From contig CAMYJU010000002.1 of the NCBI GenBank assembly GCA_947258795.1, positions 1-64,000 on the forward strand: a stretch of DNA of 64,000 nucleotides, written 5' to 3'. Below the pieces are notes generated by a model. That model was given only the letters and a program-made list of their open reading frames with translations. It did not search any database and was not told the origin of the DNA. Source of the DNA: an uncultured Gammaproteobacteria bacterium. GTDB lineage: Bacteria; Pseudomonadota; Gammaproteobacteria; DRJJ01. Positions 35,193 through 42,861 of the stretch are shown piece after piece. A program made the translations under genes and the position numbers. Position 1 is the first letter of the stretch; each line of letters opens with the position of its first letter.

Positions 35193-35732
35193 CTAAATAT
35201 AAAAATACCGCCAGCTTATCCCGCTGGCACTGTTTATCGTATTGATCAGTTCATCTGCCGGGATGGCCTCATGTGGAAAAACATTATGAACAAGTATGGC
35301 GTCACAGGCCTGCCCGATGGTCTTGTTCCAGTTGATCTCTGACCAGTCCAGCTCGGTTTGACAGCTGTTGCATACCGGTAATGAATGCTGTTGCAGGCTT
35401 GTTTCCAGTGACTGTATATCCAGTGGTGATTTGCAGCGGCTGCAGCTCGGTGGCCGTGTCAGTGAACCATGGTAGATCCGCCCGGGTTTAGCATGATGTC
35501 GTATGCTGATAAAACTGTAGTCATCACCGCTTGCGTCTGGCTCTAAGCTGATCGATGGTGAGCAGCCCATAAATACCATCAGCTCAAGGAAGCGTTCACC
35601 GGTAAAATAGTCTGATTCAGACCCGGGGATGGCGGTACCGATCAGTCCGCTACTTTTTAATGCGGCGATTAGTGATTTGTGGTCAAAGCTGGCTTGCCCT
35701 TTCTGTCGGGGACAGAACACCAGGCTATGCAT
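35193..35732 (-). CDS. zinc-ribbon protein of unknown function next to DUF2384 gene
   Basis: This 179-residue protein is not a family I can name. It shows two CxxC pairs, CSRCKSPLD (about residues 96-104) and CNSCQTELD (about 121-129), forming a likely zinc ribbon, plus an N-terminal domain with ALKSSGLIGTAIPGSESDYF. It lies 24 bases after the DUF2384 gene and is probably its operon partner. It lacks the Arg/Glu/Ser pattern of RES toxins, the usual partners of DUF2384 antitoxins. The stop codon TAG at 35193-35195 abuts the inverted-repeat element, so the natural C-terminus may have been replaced. Confidence 0.65.
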   Translation of the reverse strand: MHSLVFCPRQKGQASFDHKSLIAALKSSGLIGTAIPGSESDYFTGERFLELMVFMGCSPSISLEPDASGDDYSFISIRHHAKPGRIYHGSLTRPPSCSRCKSPLDIQSLETSLQQHSLPVCNSCQTELDWSEINWNKTIGQACDAILVHNVFPHEAIPADELINTINSASGISWRYFYI

Positions 35733-35756
35733 GTTTAGTCTTGTTCCGGATGCCGG

Positions 35757-36158
35757 TCAGGCGTGGGAAGCCATGGTTTCCCACATGAACACGCAATCGA
35801 GCTGTGAACGTATCGAAATCAGGCTACCGAGCGTGCCTTCCTTGAGCAGGGACACAGGCGTACGCTGATTGAGCTTCCGGTTGGGTTTGTTCATCCATTG
35901 TGTGCCCATACGAATATTGGTCGGATAGGTGGTGCGCAATGCATCTGCGATGCCCAGCAGGTGCTCTACCCGTTCGCGAACGATATCAGTAACAGGTAAC
36001 GGCGTATTATCCTTGTAACGACTGATTGAACGCTTAGGGGTGTTTTCAGGCAGGCCCAGCAATGCGATTTTCTGCGAGTTATCCAGAGACCAGGCGTCCA
36101 GCATCAGGATCACAGACCTGGATATTTGTAACCATTCTTCTTCAGTATAGGACCGCAT
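35757..36158 (-). CDS. DUF2384 (MbcA/ParS/Xre-type) antitoxin-like protein
   Basis: This 133-residue protein has an N-terminal Xre-like helical region (LDAWSLDNSQKIALLGLPEN and KRSISRYKDNTPLPVT) and a C-terminal DUF2384 segment with VRERVEHLLGIADALRTTYP, NIRMGTQWMNKPNRKLNQRT and VSLLKEGTLGSLISIRSQLD. The W-M-N-xPN motif is typical. Proteins of this class usually neutralise RES-domain toxins encoded immediately downstream; here the downstream gene is a zinc-ribbon protein instead. A palindrome at 36244-36265 upstream could be the operator for autoregulation. An orphan regulator is the alternative reading. Confidence 0.85.
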   Translation of the reverse strand: MRSYTEEEWLQISRSVILMLDAWSLDNSQKIALLGLPENTPKRSISRYKDNTPLPVTDIVRERVEHLLGIADALRTTYPTNIRMGTQWMNKPNRKLNQRTPVSLLKEGTLGSLISIRSQLDCVFMWETMASHA

Positions 36159-36243
36159 TGCTGATATTCCCCTTGCTAACGCTCAGGCTATTCATGGCTG
36201 ATTTCAGTCTGATATCTTACCATATTGATAATGTATTAACTGT

Positions 36244-36265
36244 TTCTATCTCGAAGGAGATAGAA
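36244..36265. promoter_or_regulatory. palindrome TTCTATCTC-GAAG-GAGATAGAA upstream of DUF2384 gene
   Basis: TTCTATCTC (36244-36252) and GAGATAGAA (36257-36265) are perfect inverted repeats around GAAG. The site lies 86 bases upstream of the DUF2384 start, in an AT-rich segment, and is a candidate operator for that Xre-like protein. It could instead be a terminator hairpin for the converging PilZ gene transcript, though no T-run follows on that strand. Confidence 0.4.
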
Positions 36266-36307
36266 GTTAAATATATTTTTTTTAAAAACAATGTATTAGT
36301 TGGTCTG

Positions 36308-38782
36308 TCAGGCAATCGCGCCGAGTAGTTCATATCCCATTACCTGCTGGGTTACATCAATGACATCACCCACGGCATACAATTGATTGAATTCCTGTAA
36401 CAGCTTGTTGGTCTGGTGTGGAGAGCATTCGTAAAGGCGCTCGATGGTCGCATTAACCTCGATTCTTTCAGGGGTAAGGGCCTTATCCACCCGAATTTTC
36501 ACGGCGCAGTGATCATGTTGCATGGCTTCATCAAAAAACTGCTTCCTGTCACTATCGGATTCAAACTCGCTGTCAGTGGCTGACAGAATCTCAAACTGGT
36601 GTTGATTTCTGTCGGGTTTCTTGAACATGTAAACGGTCATTACCGCATCCTCTCCCTTGCGCAGGTGGGTGGATAATTCAGCCAGGCGTCTGGATACATT
36701 TAATGGGCTAAAGTCATAGTGTTTTGGGGCCGTTTCAAAAAACTGCACAAAAGTAGATCGATGATCCGGTAGCGCTATGCGGGTATAGGTGATCATTTCC
36801 TCTAAATCCTTGTATACCAGTAATGGTATGGTCGCGCTGTTTTCTACTGCTAGTGAGGCAAACAGGCGTGATACGCCAGCGTTGACCGTATCCTCCATGT
36901 CGATCTGTATACGTTGCCTGTTTCGTTTGATCAGGTCCTTGAAGAAATCGGCGTAGGCGCGTCCGGCAGTATCCAGCCTTTTCAGGCTGATCAGATTGCC
37001 ACTGCCCTTTTCCATGCCGCAGACTTCATAGGGTATTTTCATCAGATCCGGCGTCCGGGTTCTTTTGGCCAGAGCCGGTAAACCGATGCGTACAATGTCT
37101 CCCCGGTTCAGGCCTGCCGGGATAGCCTGTTGCAGCTTGATACTCATGCCATTTATAGAGATATCATGTGTGGAGCCTGTATATGTGCTGTCTTTGATGC
37201 CCAGTTCGGCCTCCAGTGCAACTATGTAGCGGTCTTCGTGCCGGTGCTCTATATATCCAAAGCGGATGATCCTTGGTTCCGGGCCGGTCTTTTCTTCGAT
37301 AGACTTGATAATTTTTATATACTCATTGGCAACCTGATTATCTGCCGGTGTGCCATCGTTTGACCATTGCAGTACTTCCCTGCTGACGTCAACCAGTACC
37401 CCCATCGACACGATATTACGGGCCAGCCTTATCACATCTTCAGCGTGCTCCGTGGATTTTTCCGACAGACGTTCAAGCCGGTGCAATATCTTCATAGACT
37501 CCGGCATACTGACAGGCCGCAACACGACCTTGAATACATTAAACTGTTTATGGCTGGCGGAATAATCATTCACAAACTGTTTCCATGCCCTGATATCGGC
37601 CAGTTCAAAGTCAAACAGGATCTGTGGAGGCAGGTCATGATTTTCCCGGTAGACTGCCATCAGGGGGTCAGTCTGGCCGCTTTCCTGGGCCTGTTCATGC
37701 AGTCTTCTTATTCTTTCTGGATCTGAAAGATGGGCGAACACGTGCTCATGATTCACGAGGCTGAATAATTTGAGTTTTTCGCGGTTGTTTTCATTACTTC
37801 CCACTGCACACAGTTTGATCGCGTTACCTGCTTCCGGATCAGAACAAATGAATATGGGCACTGTACTGGAGGACAGGATGTAATGTAGTTCGGTCATCAT
37901 TGAAGTCGCTGTGATGCGCCTGTCCTGGGTATCCAGTTTACGCCGGCCTGCACCGCTTATTACGCTGTCGACGAAGTTGTCCAGCGCAGTCTGGGCAGCC
38001 TGTTGCCCTTCTCCACAGATCAGGCTCATGCGGTATTCTTCATGATGCTGTTCAATTCGCAACACCCGGTAGCTGACTTGCATCAGAACTTCACCGTATT
38101 CTGGGTTTAGCGACGGGAAGTCAACCAGTACCTGTTCTCCTGATACGAATGGCAACGGGTGCCTGGCACAAACCTGGATACCCTGGCTGGATAGATCACG
38201 TGTTTTCAACGGTATGGTCTGTTGATCCCCGGTTACCAGGGTTTCGATCACATGCTGTACCCTGGCCTGATGTCGGCGTTCAAAATAGCCCAGTGGAATA
38301 ATTTCAGGTGCCTCTGAGTCAGTCCTGAACGATTGCAGGTCATCGGACGCTTCTGTCTGATCAACAGTGGATTCTGCGGATTGGGCCTGCGCCTTGCGTT
38401 GTGCCTGCTCTGCCTCTTTTCTGGTCTGCATGCCCCGGAAGGTGTGCGGGGCGTTAAGCATGTCCTCAAACATGCCTACGGTAAACACACCGTTATTATC
38501 CTTGAGGCCCTGTGTAAATGTTTCGCTACTGATATCGTCCAGCCAGAACTGACGATCCCGGTAATTGACCGGCTTGCAGTCGTAAGGGACCTTGCCACGT
38601 AAATCCAGGTTCATCACGCACTCCTGCTTGCGGCGCCGGATACTCATACGGTCCAGAAATTCAAAGGTGGGCGACCCTTTGACCACATGCTCAGTGACCA
38701 GACCCTTTTCACGCGAGTTCTGGTTCTCGCGCTTATAGTGTTTGAGTGTAGTAACTGTCTGTTTGTTAGTCGGTTTTTCCAT
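36308..38782 (-). CDS. twin-PilZ-domain protein
   Basis: This protein is about 824 residues. I start at the ATG 38782 (MEKPTNKQ), as the 25 codons further upstream have no ribosome site and look unlike protein. It has two PilZ domains: motif ERRHQAR with DLSSQG (about residues 168-201) and EHRHEDR with DISING (about 512-545). These RxxxR and D/NxSxxG residues bind cyclic di-GMP. Each domain is followed by a helical region of about 200-300 residues. The double domain architecture suggests two binding sites in one cytoplasmic effector. A link to motility or adhesion would be expected but is not shown by its immediate neighbours. Confidence 0.88.
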   Translation of the reverse strand: MEKPTNKQTVTTLKHYKRENQNSREKGLVTEHVVKGSPTFEFLDRMSIRRRKQECVMNLDLRGKVPYDCKPVNYRDRQFWLDDISSETFTQGLKDNNGVFTVGMFEDMLNAPHTFRGMQTRKEAEQAQRKAQAQSAESTVDQTEASDDLQSFRTDSEAPEIIPLGYFERRHQARVQHVIETLVTGDQQTIPLKTRDLSSQGIQVCARHPLPFVSGEQVLVDFPSLNPEYGEVLMQVSYRVLRIEQHHEEYRMSLICGEGQQAAQTALDNFVDSVISGAGRRKLDTQDRRITATSMMTELHYILSSSTVPIFICSDPEAGNAIKLCAVGSNENNREKLKLFSLVNHEHVFAHLSDPERIRRLHEQAQESGQTDPLMAVYRENHDLPPQILFDFELADIRAWKQFVNDYSASHKQFNVFKVVLRPVSMPESMKILHRLERLSEKSTEHAEDVIRLARNIVSMGVLVDVSREVLQWSNDGTPADNQVANEYIKIIKSIEEKTGPEPRIIRFGYIEHRHEDRYIVALEAELGIKDSTYTGSTHDISINGMSIKLQQAIPAGLNRGDIVRIGLPALAKRTRTPDLMKIPYEVCGMEKGSGNLISLKRLDTAGRAYADFFKDLIKRNRQRIQIDMEDTVNAGVSRLFASLAVENSATIPLLVYKDLEEMITYTRIALPDHRSTFVQFFETAPKHYDFSPLNVSRRLAELSTHLRKGEDAVMTVYMFKKPDRNQHQFEILSATDSEFESDSDRKQFFDEAMQHDHCAVKIRVDKALTPERIEVNATIERLYECSPHQTNKLLQEFNQLYAVGDVIDVTQQVMGYELLGAIA

Positions 38783-38909
38783 ATTCCATCCGAACAAGCT
38801 AATTCCGGGGTGGCCTGGGGCCTCCCTGTTTGGACTATCTGTCCGGTTTATCGGCATTTTTCGGGTTGGCTTAAGTAATTAAGGCGGTGCTGTTGCACGG
38901 ATGGTCAGG

Positions 38910-39437
38910 TCAGGGTTTGGTAACAGCCCCGCCAGCGGTCAGGCTGTCCTCAATTGCCTTGATGATAATGGATTCGACTTCTGCCAATACCGGCCTGGCC
39001 GGGCTGTTCGCGGCAACGGCTGTCGGGCGCACAAACAGGATCCGGGTTTTTCCGTTTTTCTGGACCAGTGACAGCCGTAATGGACACAGACCCAGCATGT
39101 CAGGATCCTTGTTGGCTACCTGGTTGACGTACCAGATATTACACACCACCAGGCTGCGTATATCCTCCAGCTGGTTGCGGTTGTAATCCTCTCCCCAGCG
39201 TTGTTTAAAACGCGCCATGTTGTCACCAATCGGTGGCTCCAGGACGACAAAGAAACGACTGGCCTCCAGATTGTCATAAAGCTTTTTGTAGATGGCGTTG
39301 ATTGGTTTATCGACGGTTGCAATGTAAATACCGGTATTATCCGCATGACCAAACGAAACCGACAGTAAAGAGATGATCAGAGGCAGCAGGAGCTTTTCCA
39401 ATGCTGCCCATTTTATATTCCTGTTATTCATCATCAC
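38910..39437 (-). CDS. DUF302 exported protein
   Basis: This 175-residue protein has a signal peptide (LLLPLIISLLSVSFGHA) and then the DUF302 domain, with YDNLEASRFFVVLEPPIGDN and VCNIWYVNQVANKDPDMLGL. DUF302 folds are small alpha/beta domains of unclear function. The gene overlaps the upstream CPXCG gene by 14 bases (the start lies inside that gene's 3' end), so the two are translationally linked. I infer a periplasmic location only. Confidence 0.8.
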   Translation of the reverse strand: MMMNNRNIKWAALEKLLLPLIISLLSVSFGHADNTGIYIATVDKPINAIYKKLYDNLEASRFFVVLEPPIGDNMARFKQRWGEDYNRNQLEDIRSLVVCNIWYVNQVANKDPDMLGLCPLRLSLVQKNGKTRILFVRPTAVAANSPARPVLAEVESIIIKAIEDSLTAGGAVTKP

Positions 39438-39612
39438 GTTTTACCAGGGGTATGAGTGTATTATCCTGCATGCTCAGGCTGAGTATCATCGGTCGGCAAC
39501 ATACCTCGCAATCCTCGATATGTTCACCCGACATGTCGCCCAGATCAATAACAAGTACCTGGGATTCACCACAGTAAGGGCACAGAATATTGACGGGTTC
39601 TTCCGGGTTCAT
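39424..39612 (-). CDS. CPXCG-motif cysteine-rich protein
   Basis: This 62-residue protein has NILCPYCGES near its start and a second pair, CEVCCRP, so it likely folds around one zinc ion. I use the ATG at 39612 (MNPEEPV), the normal start of this family; the frame runs 19 codons further upstream. Such proteins are found widely in gammaproteobacteria and have no assigned role. It overlaps the DUF302 gene by 14 bases and forms an operon with it. Confidence 0.88.
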   Translation of the reverse strand: MNPEEPVNILCPYCGESQVLVIDLGDMSGEHIEDCEVCCRPMILSLSMQDNTLIPLVKRDDE

Positions 39613-39722
39613 AGGTTTTTGTCTTCGACCGGTAGCATTATTATGTGATAATAGCCTGTAACAAGGCATAGGTCAGCGTTTGTGGCCAGATTTCAACCCG
39701 ATCCCGGGCCAACAGGAACCAG

Positions 39723-40877
39723 ATGGCTACTGAGTACATAACCGATACGGATGCATTGAAGGTATTCTGTGACTACCTGGCGCACTGCGAAACCGTGTTT
39801 ATTGATACGGAATTTATCAGGGAATCAACCTATTATCCCGAGCTCTGCCTGATACAGGTATCGTCTACAGAGCAGTCAGCCTGTATTGATCCGCTTGTAA
39901 TCGAGGATCTGGGACCGTTAATGGAAGTGCTGTATAACACGCAGATCACCAAGGTGTTGCATGCGGGGAGACAGGATATGGAAATCCTGTATCAATTGCA
40001 GGGTCGTGTCCCGTCACCGTTGTTTGATACCCAGGTCGCAGCGGCCTTTCTCGGCTATGGCGAGCAGATAGGCTATGGCGAACTGATCAAGCGGGAACTG
40101 GGGGTACAGCTGGATAAGTCACACAGCCGGACAGACTGGAAAAAGCGCCCGTTAAGCCCTGCCCAGCTAGAATATGCGCTGGATGATGTGCGTTATCTGG
40201 CCAGGGCCTGGCCGAAACTGGTGGAAAAACTGGAAGCCAGCAAGCGTTTGCAATGGGTACAGGAGGAATCGGCTGCGCTGGAACAGGAAGACCTGTACGT
40301 AAATCACCCGGACATGATGTGGCTGCGGGTAAAACGGGTCAATAGCCTGAGAGGCAGGGCCTTGTCAGTTCTGCAAAGGCTGGCTGCCTGGCGTGAGCAA
40401 ACGGCTATGAGCCGTAACATGCCCCGTCGTCGATTATTGAATGATGATGTCCTGTTGGTCCTGGCCCGGCAACAACCCCGGGATATGGACAGTCTGACCC
40501 GGATGCGCGGGATACACCCTACAGTGATGAAACGGCATGCACAGGATATCCTGACAGTCATCGCCGAGGCACCGGAGCAAGCGGAAGCTACAGAAATGCT
40601 CAGGAAGCCGGCAGCGAGTGTGGATGCATCCCTGCTCGATGGTGCCAGCGCCCTGTTGCGCCTGTGCGCAGAACAGGCCGGTATCTCGACCGGCGTGTTG
40701 GCCAATCGCTCCGATATCGAAAAGCTGATTCGCAACCAGGATGCCGAGATCGCACTGACACACGGTTGGCGTTACGATATCGCCGGCCGGGATTTGCTGC
40801 AATTCCTGAACGGCGCAGCCGCATTACGGGTAGAAAACGGCAAGTTGATCGTTTATAAAACTAATATAAACAATTAG
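39723..40877 (+). CDS. rnd: ribonuclease D
   Basis: This 384-residue 3'-5' exoribonuclease trims tRNA and other small RNAs. The DEDDy active site is present: FIDTEF (residues Asp28 and Glu30), the middle VLHAGRQDMEIL Asp, and YALDDVRYL with Tyr and Asp. A HRDC domain follows (about residues 210-290, LSVLQRLAAWREQTAMSRN). The length and domain order match family RNase D. It is transcribed alone in the opposite direction to its neighbours. Confidence 0.95.
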   Translation: MATEYITDTDALKVFCDYLAHCETVFIDTEFIRESTYYPELCLIQVSSTEQSACIDPLVIEDLGPLMEVLYNTQITKVLHAGRQDMEILYQLQGRVPSPLFDTQVAAAFLGYGEQIGYGELIKRELGVQLDKSHSRTDWKKRPLSPAQLEYALDDVRYLARAWPKLVEKLEASKRLQWVQEESAALEQEDLYVNHPDMMWLRVKRVNSLRGRALSVLQRLAAWREQTAMSRNMPRRRLLNDDVLLVLARQQPRDMDSLTRMRGIHPTVMKRHAQDILTVIAEAPEQAEATEMLRKPAASVDASLLDGASALLRLCAEQAGISTGVLANRSDIEKLIRNQDAEIALTHGWRYDIAGRDLLQFLNGAAALRVENGKLIVYKTNINN

Positions 40878-40890
40878 TTATAAACTATAA

Positions 40891-41760
40891 TTAATCCTGA
40901 TTATTATCCACCAGCATTTTTTGCAGGCTATCGAAACGCCTGATCCACGGACGCTTTTCGCGCAAGTTAATTGACATGGTCTGCAGTGCACGTCTCGCCT
41001 GTGAGGGAGAGTCAAAATCACCGACTACCAGACCATGCCAGGCATCCTGGCCATGCTTGAAACGAAAAATAGCGGCCGGGTATCTGGTTTTGCTGGATTG
41101 CCAGAAGCGTTTGATCTCTTTTCTGGATGGTCCGGCCATCATCTGGATGGTGTAATGCTTTGCCGGACGTTCACGCACCCATTCACCGGAGGCCAGGTGA
41201 CTGTGGTAGTTTCTGACGGCATTCACATCATCCCGAGCGCTTTTCCCTGTCATCTGGCTCATCATACGTTTGGCCGGGGTATAGCCACTGTTAGCGGCGC
41301 GGTTTAGCCAGTCCAGCGCGCTTTGCTCATCGACCGCCGTGCCGCGTCCAAACAGCAGCGCGATACCGACATTGTACTGGGCAGGAGGATAGGATTGTAA
41401 GGCAGATCGCTTCCACCAGTTCAGTGCCATCCAGTCATCCTGTTCCATACCACGACCATTTTTATACGCATTGCCAAGACTGAATTGTGCCCTGGCGTTG
41501 CCCTGATTGGCAGCGGCGCGAAACCAGTAAACCGCCCTGGCATCATCCTGAGTCACTCCCTTACCTTCATGATACATACTGCCAAGATAATATTGCGCAT
41601 CAGAATGCCCCTGTTCAGCGTGCGTTTTCAGCTGGGTGTAGGCGTCACTGTAGTCGCCATTCTTGTAAGCCTGCAGGGCCTCAGCCGGCGTCATTGCCAG
41701 TACCTGATGACTGATCACAAGCAATAGGGCTGATATCGGGCTGATAAAACCTTTTAACAT
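40891..41760 (-). CDS. Sel1-repeat protein with C-terminal SPOR domain
   Basis: I use the ATG at 41760 (MLKGFISPISALL), giving 289 residues with a signal peptide ending near VLAMTPAEA; the frame is open 51 codons further but that part is not signal-like. About four Sel1 repeats follow (for example AQYYLGSMYHEGKGVTQDDA and AQFSLGNAYKNGRGMEQDDW). The last 80 residues form a SPOR domain (HYTIQMMAGPSRKEIKRFWQ and VVGDFDSPSQARRAL). Sel1 repeats mediate protein contact and SPOR binds septal peptidoglycan. A periplasmic role at the division site is inferred. Confidence 0.88.
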   Translation of the reverse strand: MLKGFISPISALLLVISHQVLAMTPAEALQAYKNGDYSDAYTQLKTHAEQGHSDAQYYLGSMYHEGKGVTQDDARAVYWFRAAANQGNARAQFSLGNAYKNGRGMEQDDWMALNWWKRSALQSYPPAQYNVGIALLFGRGTAVDEQSALDWLNRAANSGYTPAKRMMSQMTGKSARDDVNAVRNYHSHLASGEWVRERPAKHYTIQMMAGPSRKEIKRFWQSSKTRYPAAIFRFKHGQDAWHGLVVGDFDSPSQARRALQTMSINLREKRPWIRRFDSLQKMLVDNNQD

Positions 41761-41956
41761 GCTTAACCTGGTGTGTTTTATATTATTCAGAAATAACTGA
41801 ATGATTGTACTGGAATTATATTGACTTTCAGGGTTTAAAATCAAACCTGCAGGTGTATAAAAAATGTATTTCCTTAATGGCAGGAAAATGAACTTTTTCT
41901 CATGTTCTGTCATGATCAGGCGCTAAACTGGACATGAACTCAAAAATATAACTGTT

Positions 41957-42610
41957 ATGATGCCTGTACTCATTCTATCCGCCAGCGCACTGGTCATACT
42001 GCTGTTATTTACCTCTGTCCGGTGTATACACCAGCTCAGGCGGGGAAGCCTGTTGGCGGCCAGCCGTTCCGGCGTCATCAGTCTTGTTATTCTAAGCCTC
42101 GTGACCGTCGCGGTACTGGCCGGGATGAATATCCTGACTTATCAACGATTGAGGTTCGAGCAGTCGGTTGCCCTGCTTTCATTCAAACAACTCGGACCGC
42201 AGTCCTACCAGGCGATGGTGCAGGCCACAGGCAGGCAGCTGGCGTATGCCTTTCCGGTGTCTGGTGATGAATGGCAAATGGATGCCCGTGTCGTGATCTG
42301 GAAACCGCTGGCGAACCTGTTCGGGCTGGATGCCCTATTTCGTCTTGAGCGCTTTTCAGGACGTTACCATGATGTGACCCAGGCGCGTAGCCAGTTGCCT
42401 ACTGTCCATGATATGCACGACAAGGAGCAGGTGGATTTCATCGCCTTACTAAAGCGCTTTCCAGCCGGGGTGGATGTCCAGTTTGGCAGTAGTGCCTATA
42501 TGCCGATGGCAGACAATGCCCGATACGAGTTAAGACTGACCCAGACCGGTCTGATCGTCAGGCCGGATAATCTGGCCGCGCATAAGGCGGTTGATCACTG
42601 GGCGCCATGA
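41957..42610 (+). CDS. membrane-anchored protein of unknown function
   Basis: This 217-residue protein has two N-terminal helices (LILSASALVILLLFTSV and VISLVILSLVTVAVLAGMNI) followed by a soluble region beginning about residue 55 with LSFKQLGPQSYQAMVQATGR. I do not recognise the domain with certainty. The C-terminal region contains VIWKPLANLFGLDALFRLER and IVRPDNLAAHKAVDHWAP. The topology suggests a periplasmic domain anchored in the inner membrane. It is monocistronic. Confidence 0.7.
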   Translation: MMPVLILSASALVILLLFTSVRCIHQLRRGSLLAASRSGVISLVILSLVTVAVLAGMNILTYQRLRFEQSVALLSFKQLGPQSYQAMVQATGRQLAYAFPVSGDEWQMDARVVIWKPLANLFGLDALFRLERFSGRYHDVTQARSQLPTVHDMHDKEQVDFIALLKRFPAGVDVQFGSSAYMPMADNARYELRLTQTGLIVRPDNLAAHKAVDHWAP

Positions 42611-42772
42611 TCTTGTGTGATGATTCCAGAATACTTTAACAATGTTCGCTATTCTATTGAATATTAAATTCTAAATAATTATAAGACTATTATCTTACGA
42701 CGTACCCTGAAGCTATCGTCAAACAGTCCGCTGATTAGTATCCGGACATAAAATATGCTTTATAGGTGCTTT

Positions 42773-42788
42773 TGTGACCCGTGTCACA
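42773..42788 (+). promoter_or_regulatory. CRP/Vfr-type site TGTGA-N6-TCACA upstream of DUF1631 gene
   Basis: TGTGACCCGTGTCACA matches the CRP consensus half-sites exactly with a six-base spacer. A second GCTGTCACATCC follows about ten bases later. The site lies 74 bases before the DUF1631 start, in a position consistent with class I or II activation or repression. It is a candidate only, because no promoter is mapped. Confidence 0.5.
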
Positions 42789-42861
42789 TCCTGCCTTTCA
42801 AGCTGTCACATCCCTGGACGCTACTTATATGTAAGAGGAATCAAAACCAGGGTAGCCACTC

